Below are positions 1 to 7,350 of a DNA stretch of 13,451 bases, one piece after another. This DNA comes from Acetobacteraceae bacterium. Lineage in GTDB: Bacteria > Pseudomonadota > Alphaproteobacteria > Acetobacterales > Acetobacteraceae. Location of the stretch: the NCBI GenBank assembly GCA_027311485.1, contig DAICYU010000050.1, forward strand, positions 1 to 13,451. The letters run 5' to 3'. The first letter of the stretch is position 1; each line of letters starts with the position of its first letter. The notes below the pieces were generated by a model. It had not been told where the DNA came from, ran no database searches, and saw only the letters and a program-made list of their open reading frames with translations. A program made the translations under genes and the position numbers.

Positions 1-591
1 GGGCACGACCTGCGGGAGGTGCGCGCCACCCCATCCCGCACCGCCTACGAATCCCTGTTCGCCACATGCTCGGCCCTCATGCAGCGGATTGTCGGCTTGC
101 CGAAGCCGGTCATCGCCCAGGTGCACGGTGTTGCCACCGCGGCTGGCTGCCAGCTGGTCGCTTCGGCCGATCTGGCCGTTGCCGCCGATACCGCCCGCTT
201 TGCCACGCCGGGGGTGAATATCGGCCTGTTCTGCTCCACCCCCATGGTCGCCCTGTCCCGCGTCGTCGGCCGCAAGGCGGCAATGGAAATGCTGCTGACC
301 GGCGACATGATCCAGGCCGACCGCGCGCGGGAGCTGGGGCTGGTCAACCGCGTCGTGCCAGCAGCCGAACTCGCCGGCGCCACCCTGGCGCTGGCTCGGC
401 AGATCGCCGGTAAAAGCCCGCTGACACTGGCGATCGGCAAGGAAGCCTTCTACCGTCAGGCGGAGATGGACCTTGTCGCCGCCTATACCTATGCATCGGA
501 CGTCATGACCCGGAACATGCTGGCCCGCGACGCCGAGGAAGGGATCGACGCATTCCTGCAGAAGCGCCAGCCGGAATGGACCGGCACTTGA
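1..591 (+). CDS. Enoyl-CoA hydratase/isomerase (crotonase) family protein, ECHDC3-like, 5' end outside window
   Basis: The reading frame is open from base 1 and runs to TGA at 589-591, so the start lies upstream and only the last 196 residues are present. The GTG at 19 is internal: the codons before it read GHDLRE, the usual crotonase stretch at the first oxyanion-hole strand. Crotonase features follow in order: PKPVIAQVHGVATAAG (second oxyanion-hole turn), ADLAVAADTARFATP, a GLFCSTP segment and the C-terminal helical part ending GIDAFLQKRQPEW. The whole run resembles the ECHDC3 subgroup more than classical hydratases. The two glutamates that catalyse hydration in classical enoyl-CoA hydratase appear as Gln (codon 151-153) and Gly (codon 211-213). 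Hydratase activity is therefore doubtful, and another acyl-CoA reaction or a binding role is possible. Family assignment is firm; function is not. Confidence 0.9.
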   Translation, partial: GHDLREVRATPSRTAYESLFATCSALMQRIVGLPKPVIAQVHGVATAAGCQLVASADLAVAADTARFATPGVNIGLFCSTPMVALSRVVGRKAAMEMLLTGDMIQADRARELGLVNRVVPAAELAGATLALARQIAGKSPLTLAIGKEAFYRQAEMDLVAAYTYASDVMTRNMLARDAEEGIDAFLQKRQPEWTGT

Positions 592-613
592 TCGCGCCGG
601 GCGGAATGGCCAC

Positions 614-1519
614 GTGTCGGCATCGATGAAAGATCCGTATCAAATCCTGGGCGTCGAACGCACCGCTGATGAGGCGGCGATCCGGGCTGCCTACCGAAAA
701 CTGGCGAAGAAGCATCATCCGGACGTCAATCCTGGCAAAAAAGACGCCGCGGACACGTTCTCGGCCATCAGTTCCGCTTATGAACTGCTGTCCGACAAGG
801 ACAGGCGCGCCCGTTTCGACCGTGGCGAAATCGATGCCGAGGGGCACGAAGTTCACCAGCAGCGCCCGTATTACCGCGACGCACCGGGGCATGAGCGCTA
901 TGAAGCCAGCGGTGGCTTCAGCCAGGAAGACCTTGAGGCATTCTTTTCTCAGGCCTTCGGCCAGGCCGGACGTCGATCCGACTGGGGCGCGACCGGCCGC
1001 GCGATGCGGGGCCGCGACATGCAGTATTCTTTGACCGTCAGCTTTATCGAGGCCGCAACCGGCGTCACCCGCCGGCTGTCGCTGCCGGACGGCAAGACGC
1101 TGGATGTGCGCATTCCCCCTGGCACCGACGACGGTCACGTGCTGCGCCTGCGCGGCCAGGGAGGCCCGGGCTACAACGGCGCTCCCGCCGGGGATGCGCT
1201 GATCGAGATAACGGTGGCCCCGGACCCGCGCTTCCACCGCGATGGCGACGACATCGTCACCGATCTGCCTGTGACACTGCAGGAAGCGGTTCTCGGTGCG
1301 TCGTTGGAGGTGCCGACCATCCATGGGCCGGTGAAGCTGGCCATTCCGCCTGGATCGGGCACCGGGACACGGCTGCGGCTGCGCGGCCGCGGCATCCGGC
1401 AAGGCCATCAGTTCGTGCAGCTTCAGGTCGTCGTGCCGCCGGGTGACGAGCCCGAACTGGCGGCATTCCTGAAGGAATGGAGTCCAAAGCGTCCGTTCAA
1501 CCCGCGGGAGGGTTCATGA
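614..1519 (+). CDS. cbpA: DnaJ C-terminal domain co-chaperone, CbpA type
   Basis: This cytoplasmic Hsp40 co-chaperone is expected to stimulate DnaK ATPase and, in the CbpA family, to bind curved DNA. The J domain covers about residues 7-72, with the HPD motif at residues 35-37. A Gly/Ser/Tyr-poor linker (about 73-135) follows, then two beta-rich substrate-binding subdomains (about 136-295). The cysteine zinc-finger region of true DnaJ is absent, which marks it as CbpA/type-B. Its 301 residues are close to E. coli CbpA. The GTG start at 614 has a weak CGGA 8-11 bases upstream. The ATG at 626 (giving MKDPY) is a reasonable alternative and lacks a better ribosome site. It begins 22 bp after the crotonase gene, and its stop overlaps the cbpM start (ATGA), so the two are translationally coupled. 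Identity is secure from the domain order and the partner gene. Confidence 0.93.
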   Translation: MSASMKDPYQILGVERTADEAAIRAAYRKLAKKHHPDVNPGKKDAADTFSAISSAYELLSDKDRRARFDRGEIDAEGHEVHQQRPYYRDAPGHERYEASGGFSQEDLEAFFSQAFGQAGRRSDWGATGRAMRGRDMQYSLTVSFIEAATGVTRRLSLPDGKTLDVRIPPGTDDGHVLRLRGQGGPGYNGAPAGDALIEITVAPDPRFHRDGDDIVTDLPVTLQEAVLGASLEVPTIHGPVKLAIPPGSGTGTRLRLRGRGIRQGHQFVQLQVVVPPGDEPELAAFLKEWSPKRPFNPREGS

Positions 1520-1836
1520 TGCTGCGCCTGACCGCCGTGATTGCGCTGTTTCCCGACCTGGGTGAGGCTGAATTGCTGGGTTGGGTGGAAAGAGGCTGGG
1601 TCCAGGCTGAGCGGCAGGAACCGGACTGGGTTTTCGAGGACATCGACGTGGCGCGGGTACGGCTGATCCACGATTTCCGTCGTACAATGGACGTGTCGGA
1701 GGAGACGATGCCGCTGGTGTTGTCGCTGCTGGATCAGGTCTACGGGCTGCGGGCACAGATGCAGGCGCTGGCGCAAGCGCTGGAGCAGCAGCCGGACGAT
1801 GTGCGGGCGGCAATCCTGGCGAGGCTGCGGAGGTAG
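1516..1836 (+). CDS. cbpM: Chaperone modulator CbpM-like protein
   Basis: This small 106-residue protein matches the size of CbpM, which in E. coli binds the CbpA J domain and inhibits its co-chaperone and DNA-binding activities. The ATG at 1516 overlaps the cbpA stop in an ATGA junction. A longer frame from 1477 would overlap cbpA by 43 bases and is less likely. The sequence has a MerR-like helical start (residues about 14-30, including ELLGWVERGWV), a FEDIDVARVRLI segment, and a second, mostly helical half (about 57-106) rich in Leu, Gln and Ala that probably forms a coiled coil. FEDIDVARVRLIHDF followed by D..EETMPLVLSLLDQ is the pattern I associate with CbpM-type modulators. Placement immediately after cbpA is the strongest evidence. 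A generic MerR-family regulator is the alternative. Confidence 0.88.
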   Translation: MMLRLTAVIALFPDLGEAELLGWVERGWVQAERQEPDWVFEDIDVARVRLIHDFRRTMDVSEETMPLVLSLLDQVYGLRAQMQALAQALEQQPDDVRAAILARLRR

Positions 1837-1882
1837 GTTCCCGCCGACCGCGACGGCCCTGCCCCCACACCACCGCTGCAGC

Positions 1883-1889
1883 GGGAGGA
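1883..1889 (+). promoter_or_regulatory. Ribosome-binding site of the aldehyde dehydrogenase gene
   Basis: GGGAGGA lies five bases before the ATG at 1895. It decides the start against the longer open frame that begins at 1799 inside cbpM. Confidence 0.7.
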
Positions 1890-1894
1890 CGTTG

Positions 1895-3355
1895 ATGGAA
1901 GGGCAGGAACCGACGCATGAGTGGCTCAATCTACCGGCGCTGCTGAACCGACAGCGCGCCGCTTCCGCGGCGAACCCTCGCCCATCCGCGGCTGAACGAC
2001 GCGCCCGGCTCAGCCGGTTGGAGACAATGCTGCGCGCGAACCAGGCCGCGTTCGCGCAAGCCATCAGCGACGATTACGGCAACCGCGCGATCCCGGAAAC
2101 GATTTTGGCGGAAGTTGCCAGCACGCTTGCGGCCAGTGCGCATGCCCGCCGCCATCTCGCCCGTTGGATGCGGCCTGAACGACGGTCGGTTGCCATGACG
2201 TCCCGCCCCGCCCGCAACACGGTCGAATACACGCCGATTGGTGTGGTCGGCGTCGTCGCACCCTGGAATTTTCCAGTTTTCCTTACGCTCGGGCCGCTGG
2301 TGGAGATCCTGGCTGCGGGTAATCGGTGCATGATCAAACCATCTGAACTCACCCCACGTACGACCGCCCTTCTCGGCCGCCTTCTCGGCGAAACGTTTCC
2401 ATCCGAGGAGGTCGCTGTTGTGCAAGGCGACGCCGAGGTTGCCCGGGCATTCTGTGCCCTGCCCTTCGATCACCTGCTGTTCACGGGCTCAACCGGCGTG
2501 GGACGACAGGTGATGCGAGCGGCGGCTGACCACCTGGTGCCGGTGACGCTGGAGTTGGGTGGCAAGTCGCCGGTGATCGTGGCGGCGGACTACGACCTGA
2601 CCAAAGCGGCGAATTCCATCGCGTTGGGCAAGTTTTTCAATGCGGGTCAGGTCTGCGTCAGCCCGGATTACGCCCTGGTGCCGAAAGGTGAAGCTGTCTC
2701 CTTCGCGCGTGCGGTGCTGGCCGCGGCCGAACGCATGTTCCCCACGCTGGACAACAATCCGGATTACACGACCATCATTTCAGACCGGCACGACGCGCGG
2801 CTGCACGCTCTGCTCGTCGAAGCGGAAGCCGCTGGTGCGCGCGTGTTGCGCCACGGTGCCCAGCCAGGCGGCAACCAGCCAGGCGGCAGCAACATGCGGC
2901 GGTTTGCGCCCACTGTCGTGCTGGACCCGCCAGCGGACTGCCGGCTGATGCAGGAGGAGATCTTCGGCCCGATCCTGCCGGTGATCGGCGTCGAGTCCCT
3001 TGATGAAGCGATCGCCCGCGTCAACACTCGGCCAAGGCCGCTCGCGCTGTACATCTACTCGAACGATTCCAGTACGCAGCGACGGATCATGGACAATACG
3101 CTGTCGGGCGGCGTCACGATCAACGGGACAATGCTGCACGTCAATCAGGTCGATCTGCCATTCGGCGGGATCGGACCGAGCGGGATGGGCGCTTATCATG
3201 GGCGGGAGGGATTTCTGCGGTTCAGCCATGCCCGCGGGGTGCATAAGCCAGGCTTCATCAGCGGCTTCGACATCCTCAAGCCGCCATATGGCCGACGGAC
3301 GCGCCTGATACTGCGGGCACTGACCGGCTTCGGGTGGCCAAAGCATCTGCGGTGA
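1895..3355 (+). CDS. Coniferyl-aldehyde-type NAD(P)-dependent aldehyde dehydrogenase
   Basis: This cytoplasmic enzyme oxidises an aldehyde to a carboxylate with NAD(P)+. It has 486 residues, normal for the ALDH superfamily. Landmarks in order are VVAPWNFPV (cofactor-binding), IKPSE, FTGSTGVGR (Rossmann glycine loop), LELGGKSP with the catalytic-base Glu220, and FFNAGQVC with the nucleophile Cys254. The usual EEIFGPILPV and LPFGGIGPSGMG follow, and the end reads FDILKPPYGRR. The LPFGGIGPSGMG and PPYG ending are those of the coniferyl aldehyde dehydrogenase (CalB) group, which also accepts aliphatic aldehydes, so the physiological substrate is open. The start at 1895 is set by GGGAGGA. An in-frame 15-bp tandem duplication at 2861-2890 lengthens a surface-type Gly/Pro loop. 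It starts 58 bp after cbpM and could share its transcript, but has no obvious functional link to the chaperone pair. Confidence 0.92.
   Translation: MEGQEPTHEWLNLPALLNRQRAASAANPRPSAAERRARLSRLETMLRANQAAFAQAISDDYGNRAIPETILAEVASTLAASAHARRHLARWMRPERRSVAMTSRPARNTVEYTPIGVVGVVAPWNFPVFLTLGPLVEILAAGNRCMIKPSELTPRTTALLGRLLGETFPSEEVAVVQGDAEVARAFCALPFDHLLFTGSTGVGRQVMRAAADHLVPVTLELGGKSPVIVAADYDLTKAANSIALGKFFNAGQVCVSPDYALVPKGEAVSFARAVLAAAERMFPTLDNNPDYTTIISDRHDARLHALLVEAEAAGARVLRHGAQPGGNQPGGSNMRRFAPTVVLDPPADCRLMQEEIFGPILPVIGVESLDEAIARVNTRPRPLALYIYSNDSSTQRRIMDNTLSGGVTINGTMLHVNQVDLPFGGIGPSGMGAYHGREGFLRFSHARGVHKPGFISGFDILKPPYGRRTRLILRALTGFGWPKHLR
2861..2890 (+). repeat. 15-bp tandem duplication inside the aldehyde dehydrogenase gene
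   Basis: Units 2861-2875 and 2876-2890 match at 14 of 15 bases and encode QPGGN then QPGGS. The reading frame is kept. It falls in the region between the catalytic Cys and EEIFGP, where ALDH lengths vary. Confidence 0.85.
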
Positions 3356-3381
3356 AGCAGCAGCCTGGTTCAAGGCACCGC

Positions 3382-3422
3382 GGGATGGCGTTCCGGCTTG
3401 ACATCCTGCGGTCCGCCATCCC
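3382..3422. terminator. 9-bp inverted repeat between aldehyde dehydrogenase and nagA
   Basis: GGGATGGCG (3382-3390) is perfectly complementary to CGCCATCCC (3414-3422) across a 23-base loop. It sits 26 bases after the dehydrogenase stop and ends 12 bases before the nagA ATG. No T-run follows, so it could be a Rho-assisted end, an mRNA-stabilising structure, a leader structure of nagA, or a protein-binding site. The pairing is seen directly; the role is inference. Confidence 0.4.
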
Positions 3423-3434
3423 ACAGCCGCGGAT

Positions 3435-4445
3435 ATGCAGTCCCAGGGTTTGATCGACCTCCAAGTCAACGGCTACGCCGGCATTGACTTCAACGATGCG
3501 GACCTGACCGCCGAGGCACTGGACCATGCCTTGCGTGCCATGCTCCGCGCCGGGGTAACCGCCTGCCTGCCCACGCTTATCACCGCCGACGAAGCCATCC
3601 TGGCATCCCGTCTGCACGCCCTCGACAACGCCGTCACGCGAAGCCGCCTGGGCCCGCACATGGTTCCCGGCTTCCATTTGGAAGGCCCGTTCCTCAACCC
3701 TGCGCCCGGCTATGCCGGCTGCCACCCTCCGCCGGCGATGATCCCACCGGACCCGAGTGTCCTGGATCGTCTGACGCAACGCCTCCGCCACCCCGTGCTG
3801 CTGCTGACGCTGGCGCCGGAGCAGCCGAACGCGCTGGCCCTGATCGCCCACGCCCGCGCCCGGGGTATGATTGTCGCCATGGGGCATACCGCGGCCAGCC
3901 AGGAGGCAACCGCGCAGGCCGCCCGGGCCGGCGTGACGCTCAGCACCCACCTGGGTAACGCGCTGCCGCAACCACAGCCGAAATTCCTTAATCCCTTGAT
4001 GGCACAACTCGCCTGTGACGAGCTGCACGCCAGTTTTATCGCCGATGGCATCCATGTTCCGCCGCCGGCGCTGAAGGTCATGATGCGCGCCAAGACGCCG
4101 GATCGCTGCATCCTGGTCACCGACGCGGTGGCCGCGGCCGGCGCACCGCCCGGCCTGTATCCATTCGCTGGCATCGTGATACAGCACGCGCCGGATGGGT
4201 CGGTTCGCCTGCCCGGCACCGCGACATTGGCCGGATCGGCGCTGTGCCTGGACCAGGCTGTGCGTAACCTTGTCGCTTGGGGTCTCGCCGCTCCGACAAC
4301 GGCGCTCGCAATGGCCTCCACCCATCCGGCAAGCCTGATGGCTCGGCACCGCATCGTCGTGCCGGACGGCCAGGTGAACTGGTCGGAGACGCTGCATGCA
4401 CGCCGGACCATACTCCGCGGCATGGTATTCGATTTCACGAATTAA
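3435..4445 (+). CDS. nagA: N-acetylglucosamine-6-phosphate deacetylase-like amidohydrolase, short N terminus
   Basis: NagA removes the acetyl group from GlcNAc-6-phosphate in the cytoplasm. The frame shows the NagA signatures in order: IDLQVNGYAG at residues 7-16, FHLEGPF with metal ligand Glu83, MGHTAA with His151, STHLGN with His172, FIADGIHV, and VTDAVAAAG with catalytic Asp230. The 21-residue spacing between the two histidines equals that of E. coli NagA. At 336 residues it lacks about 45 N-terminal residues that start the beta-sandwich in E. coli NagA (382 aa). An in-frame stop at 3399-3401 and the absence of other start codons fix the start at 3435, where I see no good ribosome-binding site. 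No nagB or kinase gene is adjacent, so the substrate may differ. A related short amidohydrolase is the alternative. Confidence 0.85.
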   Translation: MQSQGLIDLQVNGYAGIDFNDADLTAEALDHALRAMLRAGVTACLPTLITADEAILASRLHALDNAVTRSRLGPHMVPGFHLEGPFLNPAPGYAGCHPPPAMIPPDPSVLDRLTQRLRHPVLLLTLAPEQPNALALIAHARARGMIVAMGHTAASQEATAQAARAGVTLSTHLGNALPQPQPKFLNPLMAQLACDELHASFIADGIHVPPPALKVMMRAKTPDRCILVTDAVAAAGAPPGLYPFAGIVIQHAPDGSVRLPGTATLAGSALCLDQAVRNLVAWGLAAPTTALAMASTHPASLMARHRIVVPDGQVNWSETLHARRTILRGMVFDFTN

Positions 4446-4457
4446 CCCGGCATTAAC
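4441..4457 (+). promoter_or_regulatory. AT-rich spot with ATTAAC direct repeat, possible promoter or operator for the methyltransferase
   Basis: ATTAAC occurs at 4441-4446 and again at 4452-4457, an 11-bp (one helical turn) period, in the only AT-rich patch of a 109-bp gap. The first copy overlaps the nagA stop. I find no convincing -35/-10 pair. Regulatory use is a guess. Confidence 0.2.
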
Positions 4458-4554
4458 ATTTTCCTGTTACGTCCCGAGCAGCGAATAGCGCGACCGCGTC
4501 AGGCTCGGTGGGCAGAATGGCCATTTCCTGGCTTTCTCGACATGGGACTTGCCT

Positions 4555-5856
4555 GTGCCCTTCGCCTCGAAACTGGCCGTCCTGCCGGACAACCCGCTCG
4601 TCCCGACACTTTCGCGTCCTGCCCCATCCGGTGGCAATTGCAGGCTGTGCGGCGCGCGCCTGCACGAGGATCTGATCGACCTGGGCTGTCTGCCGCTGGC
4701 CGGTCATAGTGTTCCTGCCGATGCCACCCTGGTCGAACCCGCCCGTCATCTGCGGATCCGGGTCTGCGGCGCCTGCACCCTGGTGCAGACCCACGATCCC
4801 ATGCCGTCCATGCCGCTGCCGAGATCAGACCTCCAGCGATCCGCGCCGCGCCGCGAACACGCCCGCCGCCTCGCCGCGGCTCTGATCCAGAAATGGCGGC
4901 TTGGCCCCGACTCCCGCGTCGTGCAGGTCGGCTCCGGCGATGGCATGTTGTTGCGCCACTTCCGCACGGCCGGGATCGCTGCCGTCGGGATCGACGCACG
5001 CGGAGTCGATGCCCGGGAGATCGACGCCTACCCCGACGCGACGCCCGATATTCCGACCGAAACCACGGTCCTTACCACTGAGACGGCGATGGACATCGCC
5101 GTCAAGCTGGGTCGGGCAGATGTGGTGATCGTCGATGGCGTGCTGCCGAAGGTACTGGACATGTTCGATTTCGCTGCCGGCCTGGCCAGCATCGTCCGCC
5201 CGAACGGTATCGTGTCGATCACCGTGCCGTATGTCCTGCCCATCCTGCAGCAACTGCAGTTCGACGCGCTCCGGCATGATGTGCACGCCTACTTGTCGTT
5301 GCGCGTGCTGGAACGCCTGTTGTGCTCGGTTGGCTTGCGGGTCTTCGATGCGGAACGCCTGCCCGAAAACGGCGGTCTGCTGTGGCTGCATGCCTGCGTC
5401 GCCAATGCGCGCTTCCCCGCGCGCCATGGCCTGAAAGCGATACGCACGGCCGAGACGCTGGCCGAAACCGACCCGCCCGGCCTGTATGATGGATTCAGCG
5501 CCCGGGTAGGCGCGGCGCGGGACCATATCCGGGAGTTTGTGACACTCCGGCAGGCCGCCGGACGCTATGTCGCCGCCTATGGCGCCACGGCGCGCAGCAG
5601 TATGCTGCTGAACGTATGCGGCCTGACGTCCCGCGATGTTGCCTGCGTGGCGGACATCGACCCCGCGCCGTTCGGCCGCCGATTGCCAGGCAGTCGGGTG
5701 CCGATTGTGCCGTTACAGATGCTGAAGGGCGATCCGCCCGACGACCTGCTGATCCTGCCCTGGCCCGATGCGCACGAGATTGCCGGCACACTGCAGGCGC
5801 CGCGGCATAGAGGCATGCAACTCTGGACGCTCCTGCCCCGGATCGCCCGGGTATAG
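4555..5856 (+). CDS. Class I SAM-dependent C-methyltransferase with N-terminal zinc-binding domain
   Basis: Three parts match the three-domain C-methyltransferases that act on nucleotide-linked keto-sugars (TylCIII/NovU type). The N-terminal zinc domain has CxxC at residues 29-32 and a second CxxC at 71-74. The central Rossmann domain has the SAM loop VQVGSGDG at about 124-130, then an acidic strand end (VGIDARG). The C-terminal domain reads YGATARSSMLLN, a D-P-x-x-x-G-R-x-L-P-G-S pattern and LLILPWP. Total length is 433 residues, slightly long because of a roughly 28-residue lead before the first CxxC. GTG at 4555 has GGGA seven bases upstream. TTG at 4549 is in the same frame but badly placed relative to it. 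No sugar-nucleotide or glycosyltransferase genes flank it, so the methyl acceptor is unknown. Confidence 0.87.
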   Translation: MPFASKLAVLPDNPLVPTLSRPAPSGGNCRLCGARLHEDLIDLGCLPLAGHSVPADATLVEPARHLRIRVCGACTLVQTHDPMPSMPLPRSDLQRSAPRREHARRLAAALIQKWRLGPDSRVVQVGSGDGMLLRHFRTAGIAAVGIDARGVDAREIDAYPDATPDIPTETTVLTTETAMDIAVKLGRADVVIVDGVLPKVLDMFDFAAGLASIVRPNGIVSITVPYVLPILQQLQFDALRHDVHAYLSLRVLERLLCSVGLRVFDAERLPENGGLLWLHACVANARFPARHGLKAIRTAETLAETDPPGLYDGFSARVGAARDHIREFVTLRQAAGRYVAAYGATARSSMLLNVCGLTSRDVACVADIDPAPFGRRLPGSRVPIVPLQMLKGDPPDDLLILPWPDAHEIAGTLQAPRHRGMQLWTLLPRIARV

Positions 5857-5919
5857 CCGGCTGGCCCGGGCCGCGCGGGTCTGGCACCCTGACGCAAATC
5901 TGGCAGGAGACGGCAACCG

Positions 5920-7317
5920 ATGGCTTCCCGTGACGGCGCCCTGGCACGGGCGCGCACCGTGTTCGACAGCAATGCGTTCCGTGATCATCTGGCGCGGTTG
6001 GTAGCCATCCCCAGCACCTCCCAGGATCCGGGGCATGAAGCTGACGTGCAGCACTACCTAAAGGATGCGATACGGCCCTGGCTGGACCGCATGGGCTTTT
6101 CGGTTGAGATTCATCCCAACCCGGTGCCCGGCTTCGGCCCGATTCTGCTGGCCGAACGGTTGGAAGGACCGAATCGCCCCACAATTCTGACCTATGGACA
6201 CGGCGACACCGTCCGCGGCCTTGACGACCAGTGGCGCGCCGGCCTGACGCCATGGCAGCTGACCGTTGAGGGCGATCGCTGGTATGCCCGCGGCGCCGCC
6301 GATAACAAGGGCCAGCACGCGCTAAACCTGACTGCCCTGGAAACCGTCCTTACCGAACGCGGCGGCATGCTCGGCTTCAACCTCAAACTGGTGCTCGAAA
6401 CCAGTGAGGAACGCGGGTCCACCGGACTGCGTGCCTTCGTCGCCGAGCAGGCTGACCGGTTGGCGGCAGACGTGCTGATCGCCAGCGACGGCCCGCGCGT
6501 GACGCCGGAGGTGCCGACCATCGCCACCGGCACCCGCGGCACCTACCACTTCGACCTGGTGGTCGATCTCCGGCCGGGCGGTGTTCACTCTGGCCATTGG
6601 GGCGGCTTGACGACCGATCCGGCGATCATCCTGGCGCATGCCCTTGGCACCATCATGGACCGCAACGGCAAAATCCTGGTGCGTGACTGGCTGCCGGCGA
6701 ACGGCGTGCCCGCGGCCGTACGGGCTGTGCTGCAAGGCTGCCCGGTGGGCGGCGGCGGAGAGGCTGCCAGCATCGACCCGGAATGGGGTGAGCCCGATCT
6801 GACGCCGGCCGAGAAAATCTATGGCTGGAACAGCTTCATCGTGCTGGCCATGCAATCCGGCCGCACGGAGAACTCGGTGAACGCCGTCGCCCCCAACGCC
6901 CGCGCCCATTGCCAGATCCGCTACACGGTGGATGCAGATCCGGCCGCCTTCGAACCCGGGCTCCGCCTCCACCTGGTCGAACAGGGCTTTTCGCAGGTCC
7001 GCATCGACAACGCTGGGATCCGCATGCCCGCCAGCCGCACCGATCCGGCCCACCCATGGGTCCGCTGGACGGCGGCCAGCATGGAACGATCCCTGGGGAA
7101 GCGCGTACAGGTCATCCCGAACTCCTCCGGCGGGTTGCCGGGCGATGTTTTCGTCGACTACCTGGGCGTTCCGCTGGTCTGGATTCCGCACAGCTACAAC
7201 GGCTGCAAGCAGCACGGCCCGGATGAGCATCTGCTGGCCGAACCGGCGCGAGAGGGTCTGGCCGCCTATACCGGCATCTGGTGGGACCTGGGTGAGCCGG
7301 GCACGCCAGGGCCTTAG
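5920..7317 (+). CDS. M20 family metallopeptidase / dipeptidase-like hydrolase
   Basis: This zinc hydrolase of the M20 (ArgE/DapE/carboxypeptidase G2) family is probably cytoplasmic, since there is no signal peptide. Ligands and catalytic residues are in order: TYGHGDTV with His94 and Asp96, ARGAADNKGQ with bridging Asp128, ETSEERGS with the catalytic Glu163/Glu164 pair, and HSGHWGG in the dimerisation (lid) domain. Near the C terminus, QHGPDEHL supplies the last metal His. At 465 residues it has the size of the larger dipeptidase subgroup. The start at 5920 has AGGAGA at 5905-5910, nine bases upstream. It follows the methyltransferase by 63 bp and faces the dehydrogenase gene with 17 bp between stops. 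M20 enzymes cleave dipeptides, acyl-amino acids or carbamoyl compounds, and the sequence does not tell me which. Confidence 0.92.
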   Translation: MASRDGALARARTVFDSNAFRDHLARLVAIPSTSQDPGHEADVQHYLKDAIRPWLDRMGFSVEIHPNPVPGFGPILLAERLEGPNRPTILTYGHGDTVRGLDDQWRAGLTPWQLTVEGDRWYARGAADNKGQHALNLTALETVLTERGGMLGFNLKLVLETSEERGSTGLRAFVAEQADRLAADVLIASDGPRVTPEVPTIATGTRGTYHFDLVVDLRPGGVHSGHWGGLTTDPAIILAHALGTIMDRNGKILVRDWLPANGVPAAVRAVLQGCPVGGGGEAASIDPEWGEPDLTPAEKIYGWNSFIVLAMQSGRTENSVNAVAPNARAHCQIRYTVDADPAAFEPGLRLHLVEQGFSQVRIDNAGIRMPASRTDPAHPWVRWTAASMERSLGKRVQVIPNSSGGLPGDVFVDYLGVPLVWIPHSYNGCKQHGPDEHLLAEPAREGLAAYTGIWWDLGEPGTPGP

Positions 7318-7350
7318 GCCTGCCAGAAGCGGCTTTAAGACCCGGCAGCC
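7317..7350. terminator. Possible bidirectional terminator between convergent genes
   Basis: GGCCTGCC (7317-7324) pairs with GGCAGCC (7344-7350) with one bulged C. The stem spans both stop codons, and its loop contains AAGCGGCTT followed by a short T/A run. The stem is short and overlaps coding sequence, so this is a weak call. Confidence 0.25.

Noticed and set aside
503..1408. 301-codon open frame antisense to cbpA
   Set aside because: The plus strand encodes an unmistakable J domain with HPD and a CbpA C-terminal domain; the antisense product is His/Arg/Gly-rich with no family features.
3276..4397. 373-codon antisense frame over nagA
   Set aside because: It mirrors a gene with all NagA catalytic motifs. 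Its composition is that of a GC-rich shadow, and it also overlaps the end of the dehydrogenase gene.
6322..7230. 302-codon antisense frame over the M20 peptidase gene
   Set aside because: Shadow of a gene with a complete metal-ligand set; no motif and no ribosome site.
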